Assembly (NCBI GenBank): GCA_964358175.1
Contig: CAYHOI010000011.1
Coordinates: forward strand, 1 to 33,112
Direction of reading: 5' to 3'
Length of the DNA: 33,112 nucleotides
Source of the DNA: CAYHOI01 sp964358175
Lineage (GTDB): Bacteria > Margulisbacteria > Riflemargulisbacteria > GWF2-35-9
The translations under genes were made by a program, and so were the position numbers. Below are positions 23,812-31,210 of the stretch, in pieces; the first letter of the stretch is position 1, and every line of letters starts with the position of its first letter. The notes under the pieces were generated by a model, which was given only the letters and a program-made list of their open reading frames with translations, made no database searches and had not been told where the DNA came from.

Positions 23812-24774
23812 CTACTGTACTTGAAGAGTTTCCCTATCGTTTAGTATAAATTTTAGAACTGCTAATGAAATTGGTATTCTCTGTAATGGGAACCTCTTTG
23901 ACAAATCTTCTAAAAATTTATTTGTCACCTCAGGGGATTTTATCAGGTTTTCGATACTCTGCTTTACTCCATCAGTGTTTACCTCAGATAAATTGATCTT
24001 GTGATCATCGCAATACTTGGATTGAAGCTCAGAAAATGCTTTACTTAAAGCCGTAACCATTTTTTGGCCTATTTCTTTTTGAACATCAGGCCGGGTATTA
24101 TAGTCATAATATACTTGAAGAGACGCGAGAAGTGCTAAAGCATATTTTTTTGTTATGACCTTAGCTTCAGCTTCTTTACTCGTCAAAGCCTTAAGCAACA
24201 AAGGATCATTAGAAATAAATGTTAGCATTTTATCCAGATTAGGATAGCTATTTTCCTTATAGTATTTGTATACACTAGTATCTGCTTTAAAAGTCTTAAT
24301 AAGGGATTCTGGGTTAGAAGGATCAAATGTTTCAAGACAAAAAAGAAAATTTATATACGCACTATCAAAAGGGGGATCAATCTTAAGATCCTTTACTTCT
24401 TCGAGGTATTCTTTCAGCAAAGCTGGATCCTTTATGATATCAAATACTGTTATAGAGTTAACGAATTCTTTTTTTTGGTAATCTTCCTTTAACTCTTTGT
24501 ACAAATTTATTAGTGACGTAGGGATTCCGGAATTTAGAAATTCAAGTAAATAGTGCCCAACAGCAAAGTCTGATAATTTTTGAAAGTAGTCGGGGTTAAG
24601 AGTATCAGTGTTTATCGAGGGGCCTATTATTTGGGCAACTGTCAATGGCGAAAAGATGATTGTGGGTTTTGATTGATCTCTTTCACCAGGAATAACCTCT
24701 TTTCCTCCGCTTTTTGGCAAAGCTGTCTGAGTTCCGTATAATATATTACTGTCTACTTTCCCTATTCCTCCCAT
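23812..24774 (-). CDS. Unknown alpha-helical protein (320 residues)
   Basis: No family is recognised. The protein begins MGGIGKVDSNILYGT, is polar for about 45 residues, and is then alpha-helical to the end, with repeated features such as LLKEYLEEVKDLKIDPP and KKYALALLASLQVYYDY. It has no signal peptide and no membrane helix. I choose the ATG at 24774 because AAAGGTGG lies at suitable distance; the ATG at 24780 adds only MK. It is divergent from the 282-residue unknown gene, whose start MGISAVGDSAYTS is similar in style, and upstream of the 317-residue unknown gene. This hints at a common role for the three. Confidence 0.7.
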   Translation of the reverse strand: MGGIGKVDSNILYGTQTALPKSGGKEVIPGERDQSKPTIIFSPLTVAQIIGPSINTDTLNPDYFQKLSDFAVGHYLLEFLNSGIPTSLINLYKELKEDYQKKEFVNSITVFDIIKDPALLKEYLEEVKDLKIDPPFDSAYINFLFCLETFDPSNPESLIKTFKADTSVYKYYKENSYPNLDKMLTFISNDPLLLKALTSKEAEAKVITKKYALALLASLQVYYDYNTRPDVQKEIGQKMVTALSKAFSELQSKYCDDHKINLSEVNTDGVKQSIENLIKSPEVTNKFLEDLSKRFPLQRIPISLAVLKFILNDRETLQVQ

Positions 24775-24941
24775 TTTCATCCACCTTTCTGCGATTGTTT
24801 ATCGCCTAAATTTATTGACTTATTAAAGTTATCGTACGCAAAGATGAAAAATCCCAAAAAAAATGAAATTAATGCATTCAATTATTTCGATGGGATTTTT
24901 ATGCTTGATTGTACGATATATACTATGAGGACAATAATAGT

Positions 24942-24959
24942 GGCGAATCGCTATTCGCC
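24942..24959 (+). other. Hairpin directly before the ribosome-binding site of the 282-residue unknown gene
   Basis: A perfect 7-bp stem GGCGAAT/ATTCGCC with loop CGCT ends one base before the AAGGAAGGG Shine-Dalgarno sequence. It could modulate translation or mRNA stability, or be a chance palindrome. Confidence 0.4.
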
Positions 24960-24975
24960 CAAGGAAGGGATTCAA

Positions 24976-25824
24976 ATGGGAATATCTGCCGTTGGCGACA
25001 GCGCTTACACAAGTGTAATAAAACCAGTTGTGAATTGTGTTAAAGCCGGAGAGAAAGCCTTTAAGGAATCCTTTCAAGGCATTACAGCTCCTGTAGATCC
25101 TAAAAAAGAAGTTGAACATCTTAAAGCTAGGCTCAATATTGTATACACGAAAATTGATGATCAATCCGGGATGGAGGTCGTCGACTCTTCAGAGAGTTTA
25201 GAGGAGGAAGCGAAAAAGGAAACAATTAAAAAAAATGCCCCCGCCCAAGTTTCCAAAATACCATTGTGGACTCGTTTAAAGAATGCATTCAGGCAACCAG
25301 CCCCGAGCACTCCGAAAACAGGTCCAAAACGATCCATAAAATTAGAAAAGGGGAAGGATCTTCCTTCCGGCTTAACTGGCAACCAATATCAGTATAATAA
25401 AGAAAACGGCAAATTGACGATATGGGGCAAGATGTCACCGAATGATTGTGAATTACTAAAGGGAACATATTCCTCGACTGCTGAAAAAGAGAAGCTTGAT
25501 GCACTACAGGGAAAGTCGCAAAAGGATAAGCTTTCCTTTTCTGAAAAAGCAAAAAACATCTGGGGAAAAATTACGGATATGATGGATTTAAGCACAATAT
25601 CTGGTTTGCGCAGAAGTGTTGCATCATTTTTGACAGGAATTGCGTTTGCACCCGTTGCATTTTGGAACTTCGGTTCACATGTAATTGAGGAAATCGCGAA
25701 AATAAATTTTCCGGATTTTAAGGATATTTCAGACGGATTGCTTGCGTGGCTATCCCCCAAGTTATTTGAAAAGGAAAAGATTCAAGAGTCACATACGATA
25801 GTTGCATCTACCAAGAAGGAGTAG
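24976..25824 (+). CDS. Unknown protein with C-terminal hydrophobic segment (282 residues)
   Basis: No family is recognised. The start at 24976 is fixed by AAGGAAGGG seven bases upstream; the longer frame from 24844 lacks such a site. The protein starts MGISAVGDSAYTSVIKPV, has a charged middle (Lys/Glu rich, with many Pro and Ser around 100-140), and carries one hydrophobic stretch near residues 215-240 (SFLTGIAFAPVAFWNF) that could insert in a membrane. There is no signal peptide. Its stop codon lies inside a 28-bp palindrome. It is divergent to the two other unknown genes, and the N-terminal style resembles the 320-residue neighbour. Confidence 0.68.
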   Translation: MGISAVGDSAYTSVIKPVVNCVKAGEKAFKESFQGITAPVDPKKEVEHLKARLNIVYTKIDDQSGMEVVDSSESLEEEAKKETIKKNAPAQVSKIPLWTRLKNAFRQPAPSTPKTGPKRSIKLEKGKDLPSGLTGNQYQYNKENGKLTIWGKMSPNDCELLKGTYSSTAEKEKLDALQGKSQKDKLSFSEKAKNIWGKITDMMDLSTISGLRRSVASFLTGIAFAPVAFWNFGSHVIEEIAKINFPDFKDISDGLLAWLSPKLFEKEKIQESHTIVASTKKE

Positions 25825-25870
25825 GGGCGTATCACGATACGCCCCTACTCCTTCACGATACGCCCCTACT
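25821..25870. repeat. Perfect 28-bp palindrome plus an extra half copy
   Basis: GTAGGGGCGTATC (25821-25833) and its complement (25836-25848) are separated by two bases. The right-hand 17-mer CACGATACGCCCCTACT at 25833-25849 is repeated exactly at 25854-25870. The first arm includes the stop codon of the preceding gene. There is no T-run, so it is an interspersed palindromic repeat more than an intrinsic terminator, although it could act as a bidirectional RNA hairpin. Confidence 0.75.
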
Positions 25871-25910
25871 TTTCTCCCCTTTATTTCCCCCCTGAATCTT
25901 GATAAGATGT

Positions 25911-25975
25911 ACTAAGACTTAATTGATTTTCGACCAATTTTAGTCTTAGTCATACTGAGCTTGTCGAAGTATAAG
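25911..25975. repeat. Interspersed repeat with a long imperfect hairpin upstream of hisIE
   Basis: An imperfect hairpin runs 25911-25950: arms starting ACTAAGACT and ending AGTCTTAGT, with a small bulge and a TTCG tetraloop. It is followed by ATACTGAGCTTGTCGAAGTAT (self-complementary ends). The words ACCAATTTTAGT and GTCGAAGTATA recur in the inverted repeat at the right end of the window, so both are probably the same repeat family. Confidence 0.6.
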
Positions 25976-26004
25976 CATATTCAAATCAACCGGATTGGGA
26001 AATA

Positions 26005-26625
26005 ATGGACATCAACCAACTTAACTACCATTCAGACGGACTTATCCCTGTGATCGCTCAAAGTGTGCTTACCGGAAAGGTGCTGATGCAGGCTTTTGCC
26101 AATGACGAGGCGGTCTCGCTTTCGCTGACGACTGGCTATGCCACGTACTATTCGCGTTCACGCAAGTCCATCTGGAAAAAGGGGGAGACTTCAGGGAATC
26201 GTCAGAAGATCGTCGATGTGCGAGTCGATTGTGACGAGGATAGCCTTCTGTACCTCGTGGAGGAAGAGGGGCCTGCCTGTCATACCGGCGAAACGACTTG
26301 TTTTCATCGAAGCCTGTTAGAGTCTGAGGCAGCTAAACCTCAAGCCTACGAAGTGCTAACGTCGCTTTATGACAAGGTGCTAAGCCGAAGGGAACACAAG
26401 ACGGAAGGCTCCTATGTGACGAGTTTATTTGGCAAGGGATCTGACAAGATTATCCAAAAAGTGGGTGAGGAGGCCGTCGAAACGGTGATTGCCCTCAAGA
26501 ATCGATCCAGAGATGAAATCATCTACGAGTCGGCCGATCTTTTGTTTCATCTGATCGTGGCACTGGTGGATCAGGATATTCTTCTCACGGACATCGAGAA
26601 CGCATTGGTTCAACGCTACAAATGA
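26005..26625 (+). CDS. hisI: Bifunctional phosphoribosyl-AMP cyclohydrolase / phosphoribosyl-ATP pyrophosphatase
   Basis: Catalyses the second and third steps of histidine biosynthesis. Residues 1-105 are the HisI part with WKKGETSGNRQKIVDV, DCDEDSLL and ACHTGETTCF (zinc and Mg ligands). Residues 110-206 are the HisE part with SYVTSLFGKGSDKIIQKVGEEAVETVI. At 206 residues it has the length of fused HisIE enzymes (gene also called hisIE). The start is the first ATG, with a weak GGGA upstream. Its stop overlaps the next gene by 4 bp (ATGA), so it begins a four-gene overlapping set. No other his gene is in the window. Confidence 0.96.
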   Translation: MDINQLNYHSDGLIPVIAQSVLTGKVLMQAFANDEAVSLSLTTGYATYYSRSRKSIWKKGETSGNRQKIVDVRVDCDEDSLLYLVEEEGPACHTGETTCFHRSLLESEAAKPQAYEVLTSLYDKVLSRREHKTEGSYVTSLFGKGSDKIIQKVGEEAVETVIALKNRSRDEIIYESADLLFHLIVALVDQDILLTDIENALVQRYK

Positions 26626-27329
26626 AGATTCTGGGCGACTTTCATCTACATACCGTTGCCAGCCAGCACGCATATTCCACGGTGACGGAGTACGCAGCTT
26701 ATGCCAGTCAGAAACAGTTGAAAATTATTGGAATTTCTGATCATGGTCCTGCAATGGTGGATGCACCCCACGAATATTATTTCCAAAACTTACGAATTCT
26801 GCCAAGAACGATGAGTGGGGTGACTCTTTTACGGGGCGCGGAACTCAATATCATCGATGATGCGGGGGCAGTAGATCTCAAAAGTCATGTCTTGGAGCAA
26901 TTGGACTATATGATCGCCAGCTATCACGCTGGGATTATTCCCCACAATTATACGAAGGAGCAGCATACGGATGGTTTTCTGGGAGTACTTGATTTACCGT
27001 ATCGTGTGATATTGGGACACTGTGACAATCCCAAAATTCCTGTTCATTTTGAACCCATCTTAGAAAAAGCCAAGAAAGTCGGGGCACTGATCGAAGTGAA
27101 TAATGCCTCCTATGGCTATATTCGACCCGGATCTTACGAGGTGGGGCTTGAGGTGTTACGTTTGGCCAAAGCAATTGGCAATGACATTATCCTGAATTCT
27201 GATGCCCACTATCATGAGGATGTTGGCAATGTGGATCGGTGTATGGGGCTCGTGAAGGAAGCGGGCTTCCCAGCTGATCGAATCGTCAATTTTTCGATGG
27301 AAAAGATTCAGGCCTTTTTTCGATTGTGA
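26622..27329 (+). CDS. PHP-domain phosphatase of the YcdX type
   Basis: A metal-dependent phosphoesterase of 235 residues with all PHP motifs: FHLHT (H8, H10), SDHG, RGAELNI, ASYH, GHCDNP and NSDAH. The N-terminal half (VASQHAYSTVTEYAAYA, ISDHGPAMVDAPHEYYF) is the pattern of E. coli YcdX. The YcdX family has a trinuclear zinc site and general phosphatase activity. Coupling with hisI raises the possibility that it supplies histidinol-phosphate phosphatase activity, because some organisms use PHP proteins for that step; this is inference. It overlaps its neighbours by 4 bp on each side. Confidence 0.85.
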   Translation: MKILGDFHLHTVASQHAYSTVTEYAAYASQKQLKIIGISDHGPAMVDAPHEYYFQNLRILPRTMSGVTLLRGAELNIIDDAGAVDLKSHVLEQLDYMIASYHAGIIPHNYTKEQHTDGFLGVLDLPYRVILGHCDNPKIPVHFEPILEKAKKVGALIEVNNASYGYIRPGSYEVGLEVLRLAKAIGNDIILNSDAHYHEDVGNVDRCMGLVKEAGFPADRIVNFSMEKIQAFFRL

Positions 27330-28405
27330 CTCAAGAAACGTCTCTTGACCTTTTTATCACGACCAATGGGCCCGGCGAGATGGCCACGTGGGTAACGCCT
27401 GTTGTTCGTGCACTCAAGAAGAATCGTCAGGACGTTCGCATAAGCCTCTTTCTATTGCCGTGTCGATTCTCAACCGGTCATGAGGAGGAGGTGGCAATCG
27501 GCATTCCTGAAGTGGACTATGTGTTTCGAGCCAAGGATTTTCGCAAGTGCCTCCGTTCACTTCCTTTTAAACCCCATCGTAAGGGTGTGGTATTATTCCT
27601 GGGGGGTGATTTATTGTGGGCATTGTTCCTAAAATGGCGGTACAGATTTAAGGCGATTGCCTACACCGAAGGGGATCAAAGCTGGAAGATGTTTTATGAT
27701 GCCTTTTTCTTGAGGGATCGGGACGGTGATCTGATGTACGCCTATTTTCAGCAGTCTCAGGCTGATGAATCGTTGATTCGCGAATTGAAGAAGACCCGAA
27801 ATATTGTTTTTTTCCCCGGGAGCCGACCAGAGCAGTTTAAGCATCTTTTCCCGCTGATGCAGCGAGTGGTTTCTCTACTCCCCAAGGAGGTACGCTCTAT
27901 TTTCAATATTGCTTCCTTCATCCCTGCGGAAATGATTCAAAAGTACCTGCGCAAAGATATAGCGATTGAGTACGATCACGGACATACGCTCGAACTCATG
28001 AAGTCTGCAACCCTTGCGGTCACGATTCCAGGAACCAACAATATTCAGTTGGCGTATCTTAATGTGCCAGCCCTTATTATTTTCCCTTTCAACTACCCTG
28101 ATGTGGTTCATTTTAGGGGAATTGGTGGAGCCATCCTCAATTTGCCACTATTGAGAACGTTTGGGAAGCAGTTCCTTCTAAAAAAACTGGACAAGCGTGT
28201 GTCGTTTACATCCCTGGTGAATTCCAAAGAGAAGCGTCTTATCTATCCGGAGCTTCGGGGAAGTCTTGATGAGAAAAAGATTGCAGGAGCTATTCAGGAA
28301 TTGCTTAACGATTACGGCAAAATCCGATCCATGGGGAAAACCCTGATGGATCTCAATAAAGAGTCCAATGTGTTGGATAAGATTTTGGAGGCGATAGATG
28401 TCTAA
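27326..28405 (+). CDS. LpxB-like glycosyltransferase (lipid-A-disaccharide synthase related)
   Basis: A 359-residue GT-B-type protein related to LpxB. It starts at GTG 27326 overlapping the previous stop (GTGA). The LpxB-like elements are TNGPGEMATWV near the N-terminus, LFLGGDLLWALFL, FFPGSRPEQFKHLFPLM around 165-185 and TIPGTNNIQLAYLNVPALIIFPF around 230-255, where true LpxB has GSR-E and SGT-LE. The divergence from LpxB is clear, and no lpxA, lpxC or lpxD genes are adjacent. It may therefore be a related enzyme of unknown sugar substrate or a genuine but divergent LpxB. It overlaps the HAD gene by 8 bp. Confidence 0.75.
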   Translation: MTQETSLDLFITTNGPGEMATWVTPVVRALKKNRQDVRISLFLLPCRFSTGHEEEVAIGIPEVDYVFRAKDFRKCLRSLPFKPHRKGVVLFLGGDLLWALFLKWRYRFKAIAYTEGDQSWKMFYDAFFLRDRDGDLMYAYFQQSQADESLIRELKKTRNIVFFPGSRPEQFKHLFPLMQRVVSLLPKEVRSIFNIASFIPAEMIQKYLRKDIAIEYDHGHTLELMKSATLAVTIPGTNNIQLAYLNVPALIIFPFNYPDVVHFRGIGGAILNLPLLRTFGKQFLLKKLDKRVSFTSLVNSKEKRLIYPELRGSLDEKKIAGAIQELLNDYGKIRSMGKTLMDLNKESNVLDKILEAIDV

Positions 28406-28809
28406 GACCAAACTCATCTTCGATATCGACGGGGTGCTAATCGATACACGTCGATCCTATCGTTGGGCGATTAAGAAAACGGNNNNNNNNNNNNNNNNNN
28501 NNNNNNNNNNNNNNNNNNNNNNNNNNNNNNNNNNNNNNNNNNNNNNNNNNNNNNNNNNNNNNNNNNNNNNNNNNNNNNNNNNTCAGAGATATTGAATCGT
28601 TTCAAAAGATCATTTATATTGGCGACAATGTGAGTGATATACTTCTTGGAAGGAATGGTAAAACGACCCTTCCGGTAACGATGGTTCTTTTTACGCCCAT
28701 TGCGACTCGTGATGAGCGCAAGATTTTGTATCAGAAGGCAGACAACTATCAGCCGGATCAGCGGTTTGAGAAAAAGGAAATGTTTCTCGGCTGGTTGGAG
28801 GATGACTAA
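28398..28809 (+). CDS. HAD-superfamily phosphatase, interrupted by scaffold gap
   Basis: The N-terminus (28 residues before the gap) has the nucleophile motif FDIDGVLIDTRRSYRWAIKKT, with D9 and D11. The segment after the gap reads IESFQKIIYIGDNVSDILLG (acidic motif IV) and ends at a TAA at 28807-28809, so both ends belong to one HAD gene. The two parts are in different frames across 100 N, which only shows that the gap size is arbitrary. The DGVLIDTRRSY start resembles the HAD subfamily IA group known as TIGR01548. About 100-150 residues are missing if the protein is of usual size. It is the last gene of the hisI-PHP-LpxB-like set. Confidence 0.8.
28483..28582. other. Scaffold gap of exactly 100 N
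   Basis: Exactly one hundred N lie inside the HAD gene. A round number indicates a conventional placeholder, so real distances across this point are unknown. Confidence 0.99.
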
Positions 28810-28816
28810 AAATAAG

Positions 28817-28845
28817 TTTACAGGTTTCATTTTGGGGCATATTAT
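28817..28845 (+). promoter_or_regulatory. Promoter of the ParD/RelE-type toxin-antitoxin pair
   Basis: TTTACA (28817-28822) and TATTAT (28840-28845) are 17 bp apart, 34 bases upstream of the antitoxin ATG. Toxin-antitoxin operons are usually autoregulated at such promoters; no operator repeat is obvious. Confidence 0.65.
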
Positions 28846-28878
28846 AGGTGAAAAGTTATGTTATGAGGAGGACTTGAA

Positions 28879-29097
28879 ATGGCACAAGCGATTAAGGTAT
28901 CGGATGATTTGTACTCCATAGCGAAAGCGAGGGCAAAAGCGGAGCATCGGTCTATTCCAGCGCAGATAGAGTATTGGGCTAAGATTGGCAGAATAAGTCA
29001 CGATAATCCCGATTTGCCGACAAGTTTTATTGAGGGGATTCTTATTTCAAAGGCTGAATACGAGGCGGGACAATATACGGAGTTCAAGCTTGATTAA
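28879..29097 (+). CDS. ParD-like antitoxin
   Basis: A 72-residue protein behind a strong AGGAGG site. The N-terminus AQAIKVSDDLYSIAKARAKAEHRSIPAQIEYWAKIG is the ribbon-helix-helix-like motif of ParD-like antitoxins (start strand KVSDDLY, then two helices ending AQIEYWAKIGR). The C-terminal part (SFIEGILISKAEYEAGQYTEF) would bind and block the toxin. The toxin gene overlaps its last 8 bases, giving coupled translation and the usual antitoxin-first order. Confidence 0.85.
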   Translation: MAQAIKVSDDLYSIAKARAKAEHRSIPAQIEYWAKIGRISHDNPDLPTSFIEGILISKAEYEAGQYTEFKLD

Positions 29098-29371
29098 GGT
29101 CGTTCAAACCTCTCGCTTTGAGCGGGTGTTTAAGAAATACTATCCCAAAGTACAAGTTATTATAAGGGATGAAATACGGCTCATCGCAAGCAACCCGGAG
29201 ATTGGCGAAAAAAAACACGGAGACATCGCTGATGTTCGGGTACATAAATTCAAGATAAAGACAGATTTGTATTTGTTGGCTTACCAGCACCTCAATGGTG
29301 AACTCATTGTTCTCGAATTTATTCAAAACAGCCATGAAAATTTCTACGAAAATCTGAAAAAAGGACGATAA
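29090..29371 (+). CDS. RelE/ParE-superfamily toxin
   Basis: A 93-residue protein. I take TTG 29090 as start (GGAG about 8 bases upstream, overlapping the antitoxin stop). The frame opens further upstream at 29030, but that stretch is the antitoxin gene in another frame. The sequence IKVVQTSRFERVFKKYYPKVQVIIRDEIRLIASNPEIGEKK, then DVRVHKFKIKTDLYLLAYQHLNGELIVLEFI, has the fold pattern of RelE-type toxins (helix pair, strands with R/K, hydrophobic C-terminal strand). Whether it is a ribosome-dependent mRNase or a gyrase poison cannot be said. Confidence 0.82.
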   Translation: MIKVVQTSRFERVFKKYYPKVQVIIRDEIRLIASNPEIGEKKHGDIADVRVHKFKIKTDLYLLAYQHLNGELIVLEFIQNSHENFYENLKKGR

Positions 29372-29481
29372 ATCCATGAAATACCCTTTAAACACATCAT
29401 AATATTTCGATAGATAAAGGTGAAATTTCCGGAAAAGGAGAACGATAACTTATAAGTAGAACCAATCAACAGGAGGATGAG

Positions 29482-31164
29482 ATGAAGAAAAAGGTCGTGG
29501 CAATGGAGCTTAGATTGACTGAAACCTCGGAATATAAAAAGTTGTTGAACGAAGTAGAACGTATTCAAGAAAATCCGATAAGAATTATTGACTTGTTGAG
29601 AGAAGAGCCTCATCGTATGTCTGACATGACTCATAAATGGAACGCATTCTATGTAGATTTGTCGAAGAATTTAGTTGATAAGCGTATTTTAACTATTTTG
29701 AATTCTCTTGCGAAGACAATGCACATTAAGAAAGACATTGAAGAAATGTTCCGGGGAGTAAAAAAGAATTTTACCGAAGGGAGGGCAGTTTTACATACCG
29801 CGTTACGTAACGTTTCGTTTAATCTTTCAACCTGTCTATTTGAATCGCTATCTCCAATCAATGTAGAGGGCACAGACTTCGATGTGATGCCTGATGTCGT
29901 AAAAACATTAAACCGGATGGCCACATTTACCGATAAAGTGCGATCTGGGGAGTGGAAAAGTTCTACGGGCAGGTCAATTAAAACAATTGTAAATATCGGA
30001 ATTGGCGGATCTGACCTTGGCCCAAAAATGACTGTTCGTGCGCTTCGTCCCTATCAGAAAGAAGGGCTGGAGTTTCGTTTTGTGTCAAATGTAGACGGCA
30101 CTGATATCGCAGAGAACTTGTTCGGACTCGATCCGGAAACAACGCTGTTTATTCTTGCATCTAAAACCTTTACAACCCAGGAAACAATGGCTAATGCCGA
30201 GGAAGCCAAAAAATGGTTCTTGAAAACCATGAAGCAAGAGGACATCGCAAAACATTTTGTTGCAGCTTCAACTGCTGAAAAGTTAGTCACAAAGTTTGGT
30301 ATTGATGCAGAGAATATGTTTCCCTTTTGGGACTGGGTAGGTGGCCGCTATTCTTCTCCATCGGCTGTAGGCCTTTCAGTGATGCTGTCGGTTGGAAAAG
30401 AGAAATTTGCCGAGTTGCTTGAAGGATATCATCTCATGGATGAACATTTTCGGACTGCAACGATAGAGCGAAATATTCCGATTCAAATGGGATTAATAGG
30501 GTTCTGGTACAACACATTCATGGGAGCGCAATCAACAGCAATTCTGGCCTATGACCAAAGTTTAGATTTTTTTGCGGACTATTTTCAACAGGGTGACATG
30601 GAGAGCAATGGAAAGAGTGTTAATAAGTTTGGGGAGAGAATTGGCTATCAAACAGGTTCTATCGTATGGGGAAAGCCAGGAACGAACGGTCAACACGCTT
30701 TTTATCAACTTATCCATCAGGGCACAAAGCTCATACCAGCAGATTTTATCGGATTCAATAAATCGCACCACAAAGTCGGAGAGCTACATACGCTTTTAAT
30801 GGCCAACTTCTTTGCGCAACCAGAAGCACTAATGAAAGGAAAAACAGCGGAGGAACTTAGGTCTGAAGCTTGTCCTGAGACGTTAATCCCGTTCAAAGTT
30901 TTTGAAGGAAATCGCCCAACCAATTCAATTTTAATTGATCAATTGACACCTTCTGCTCTTGGAAGTCTGATTGCCCTTAAAGAGCATGTGGTTGCTACTC
31001 AAGGATTTTTGTTGCAAATCAATAGTTTTGATCAGTATGGAGTTGAATTGGGGAAAAATCTTGCCGTGAAAATTTTAAATGAGATTAAGTCTGGCAATCT
31101 GAAAGAAGGTTCACATGATCCTTCAACTTCCGGATTGATGAAACGGTTTTCAGCGGGCAGATAA
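29482..31164 (+). CDS. pgi: Glucose-6-phosphate isomerase
   Basis: Interconverts glucose-6-phosphate and fructose-6-phosphate. The start is set by AGGAGG five bases before ATG 29482. Family motifs are all present: IVNIGIGGSDLGPKM (sugar phosphate binding), VGGRYSSPSAVGLSVM, the QLIHQGTKLIPADFIGF segment with the catalytic His, and SFDQYGVELGKNLA near the C-terminus. The 560-residue length is that of the long bacterial/eukaryotic-type PGI. It lies 31 bp before the phosphoglucomutase gene, so the two sugar-phosphate enzymes are probably co-transcribed. Confidence 0.97.
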   Translation: MKKKVVAMELRLTETSEYKKLLNEVERIQENPIRIIDLLREEPHRMSDMTHKWNAFYVDLSKNLVDKRILTILNSLAKTMHIKKDIEEMFRGVKKNFTEGRAVLHTALRNVSFNLSTCLFESLSPINVEGTDFDVMPDVVKTLNRMATFTDKVRSGEWKSSTGRSIKTIVNIGIGGSDLGPKMTVRALRPYQKEGLEFRFVSNVDGTDIAENLFGLDPETTLFILASKTFTTQETMANAEEAKKWFLKTMKQEDIAKHFVAASTAEKLVTKFGIDAENMFPFWDWVGGRYSSPSAVGLSVMLSVGKEKFAELLEGYHLMDEHFRTATIERNIPIQMGLIGFWYNTFMGAQSTAILAYDQSLDFFADYFQQGDMESNGKSVNKFGERIGYQTGSIVWGKPGTNGQHAFYQLIHQGTKLIPADFIGFNKSHHKVGELHTLLMANFFAQPEALMKGKTAEELRSEACPETLIPFKVFEGNRPTNSILIDQLTPSALGSLIALKEHVVATQGFLLQINSFDQYGVELGKNLAVKILNEIKSGNLKEGSHDPSTSGLMKRFSAGR

Positions 31165-31210
31165 AAACTGAAAATTAGGGGGGGCAAACGAAAAAATGGA
31201 GGAAAATGAA

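Noticed and set aside
25821..25870. Rho-independent terminator after the 282-residue gene
   Set aside because: The stem is perfect, but no T-run follows and the arm is duplicated, which fits an interspersed palindromic repeat better.
25821..26004. CRISPR array
   Set aside because: Only one and a half short palindromic units without regular spacers; no cas genes in the window.
28398..28595. Short 65-residue ORF through the N run
   Set aside because: It is an artefact of translating across the gap; the real gene continues after the gap in a frame that cannot be known.
29030..29371. Longer RelE-type toxin starting at ATG 29030
   Set aside because: The first 20 residues would be the antitoxin gene read in another frame; TTG 29090 gives a normal toxin N-terminus and a usual overlap.
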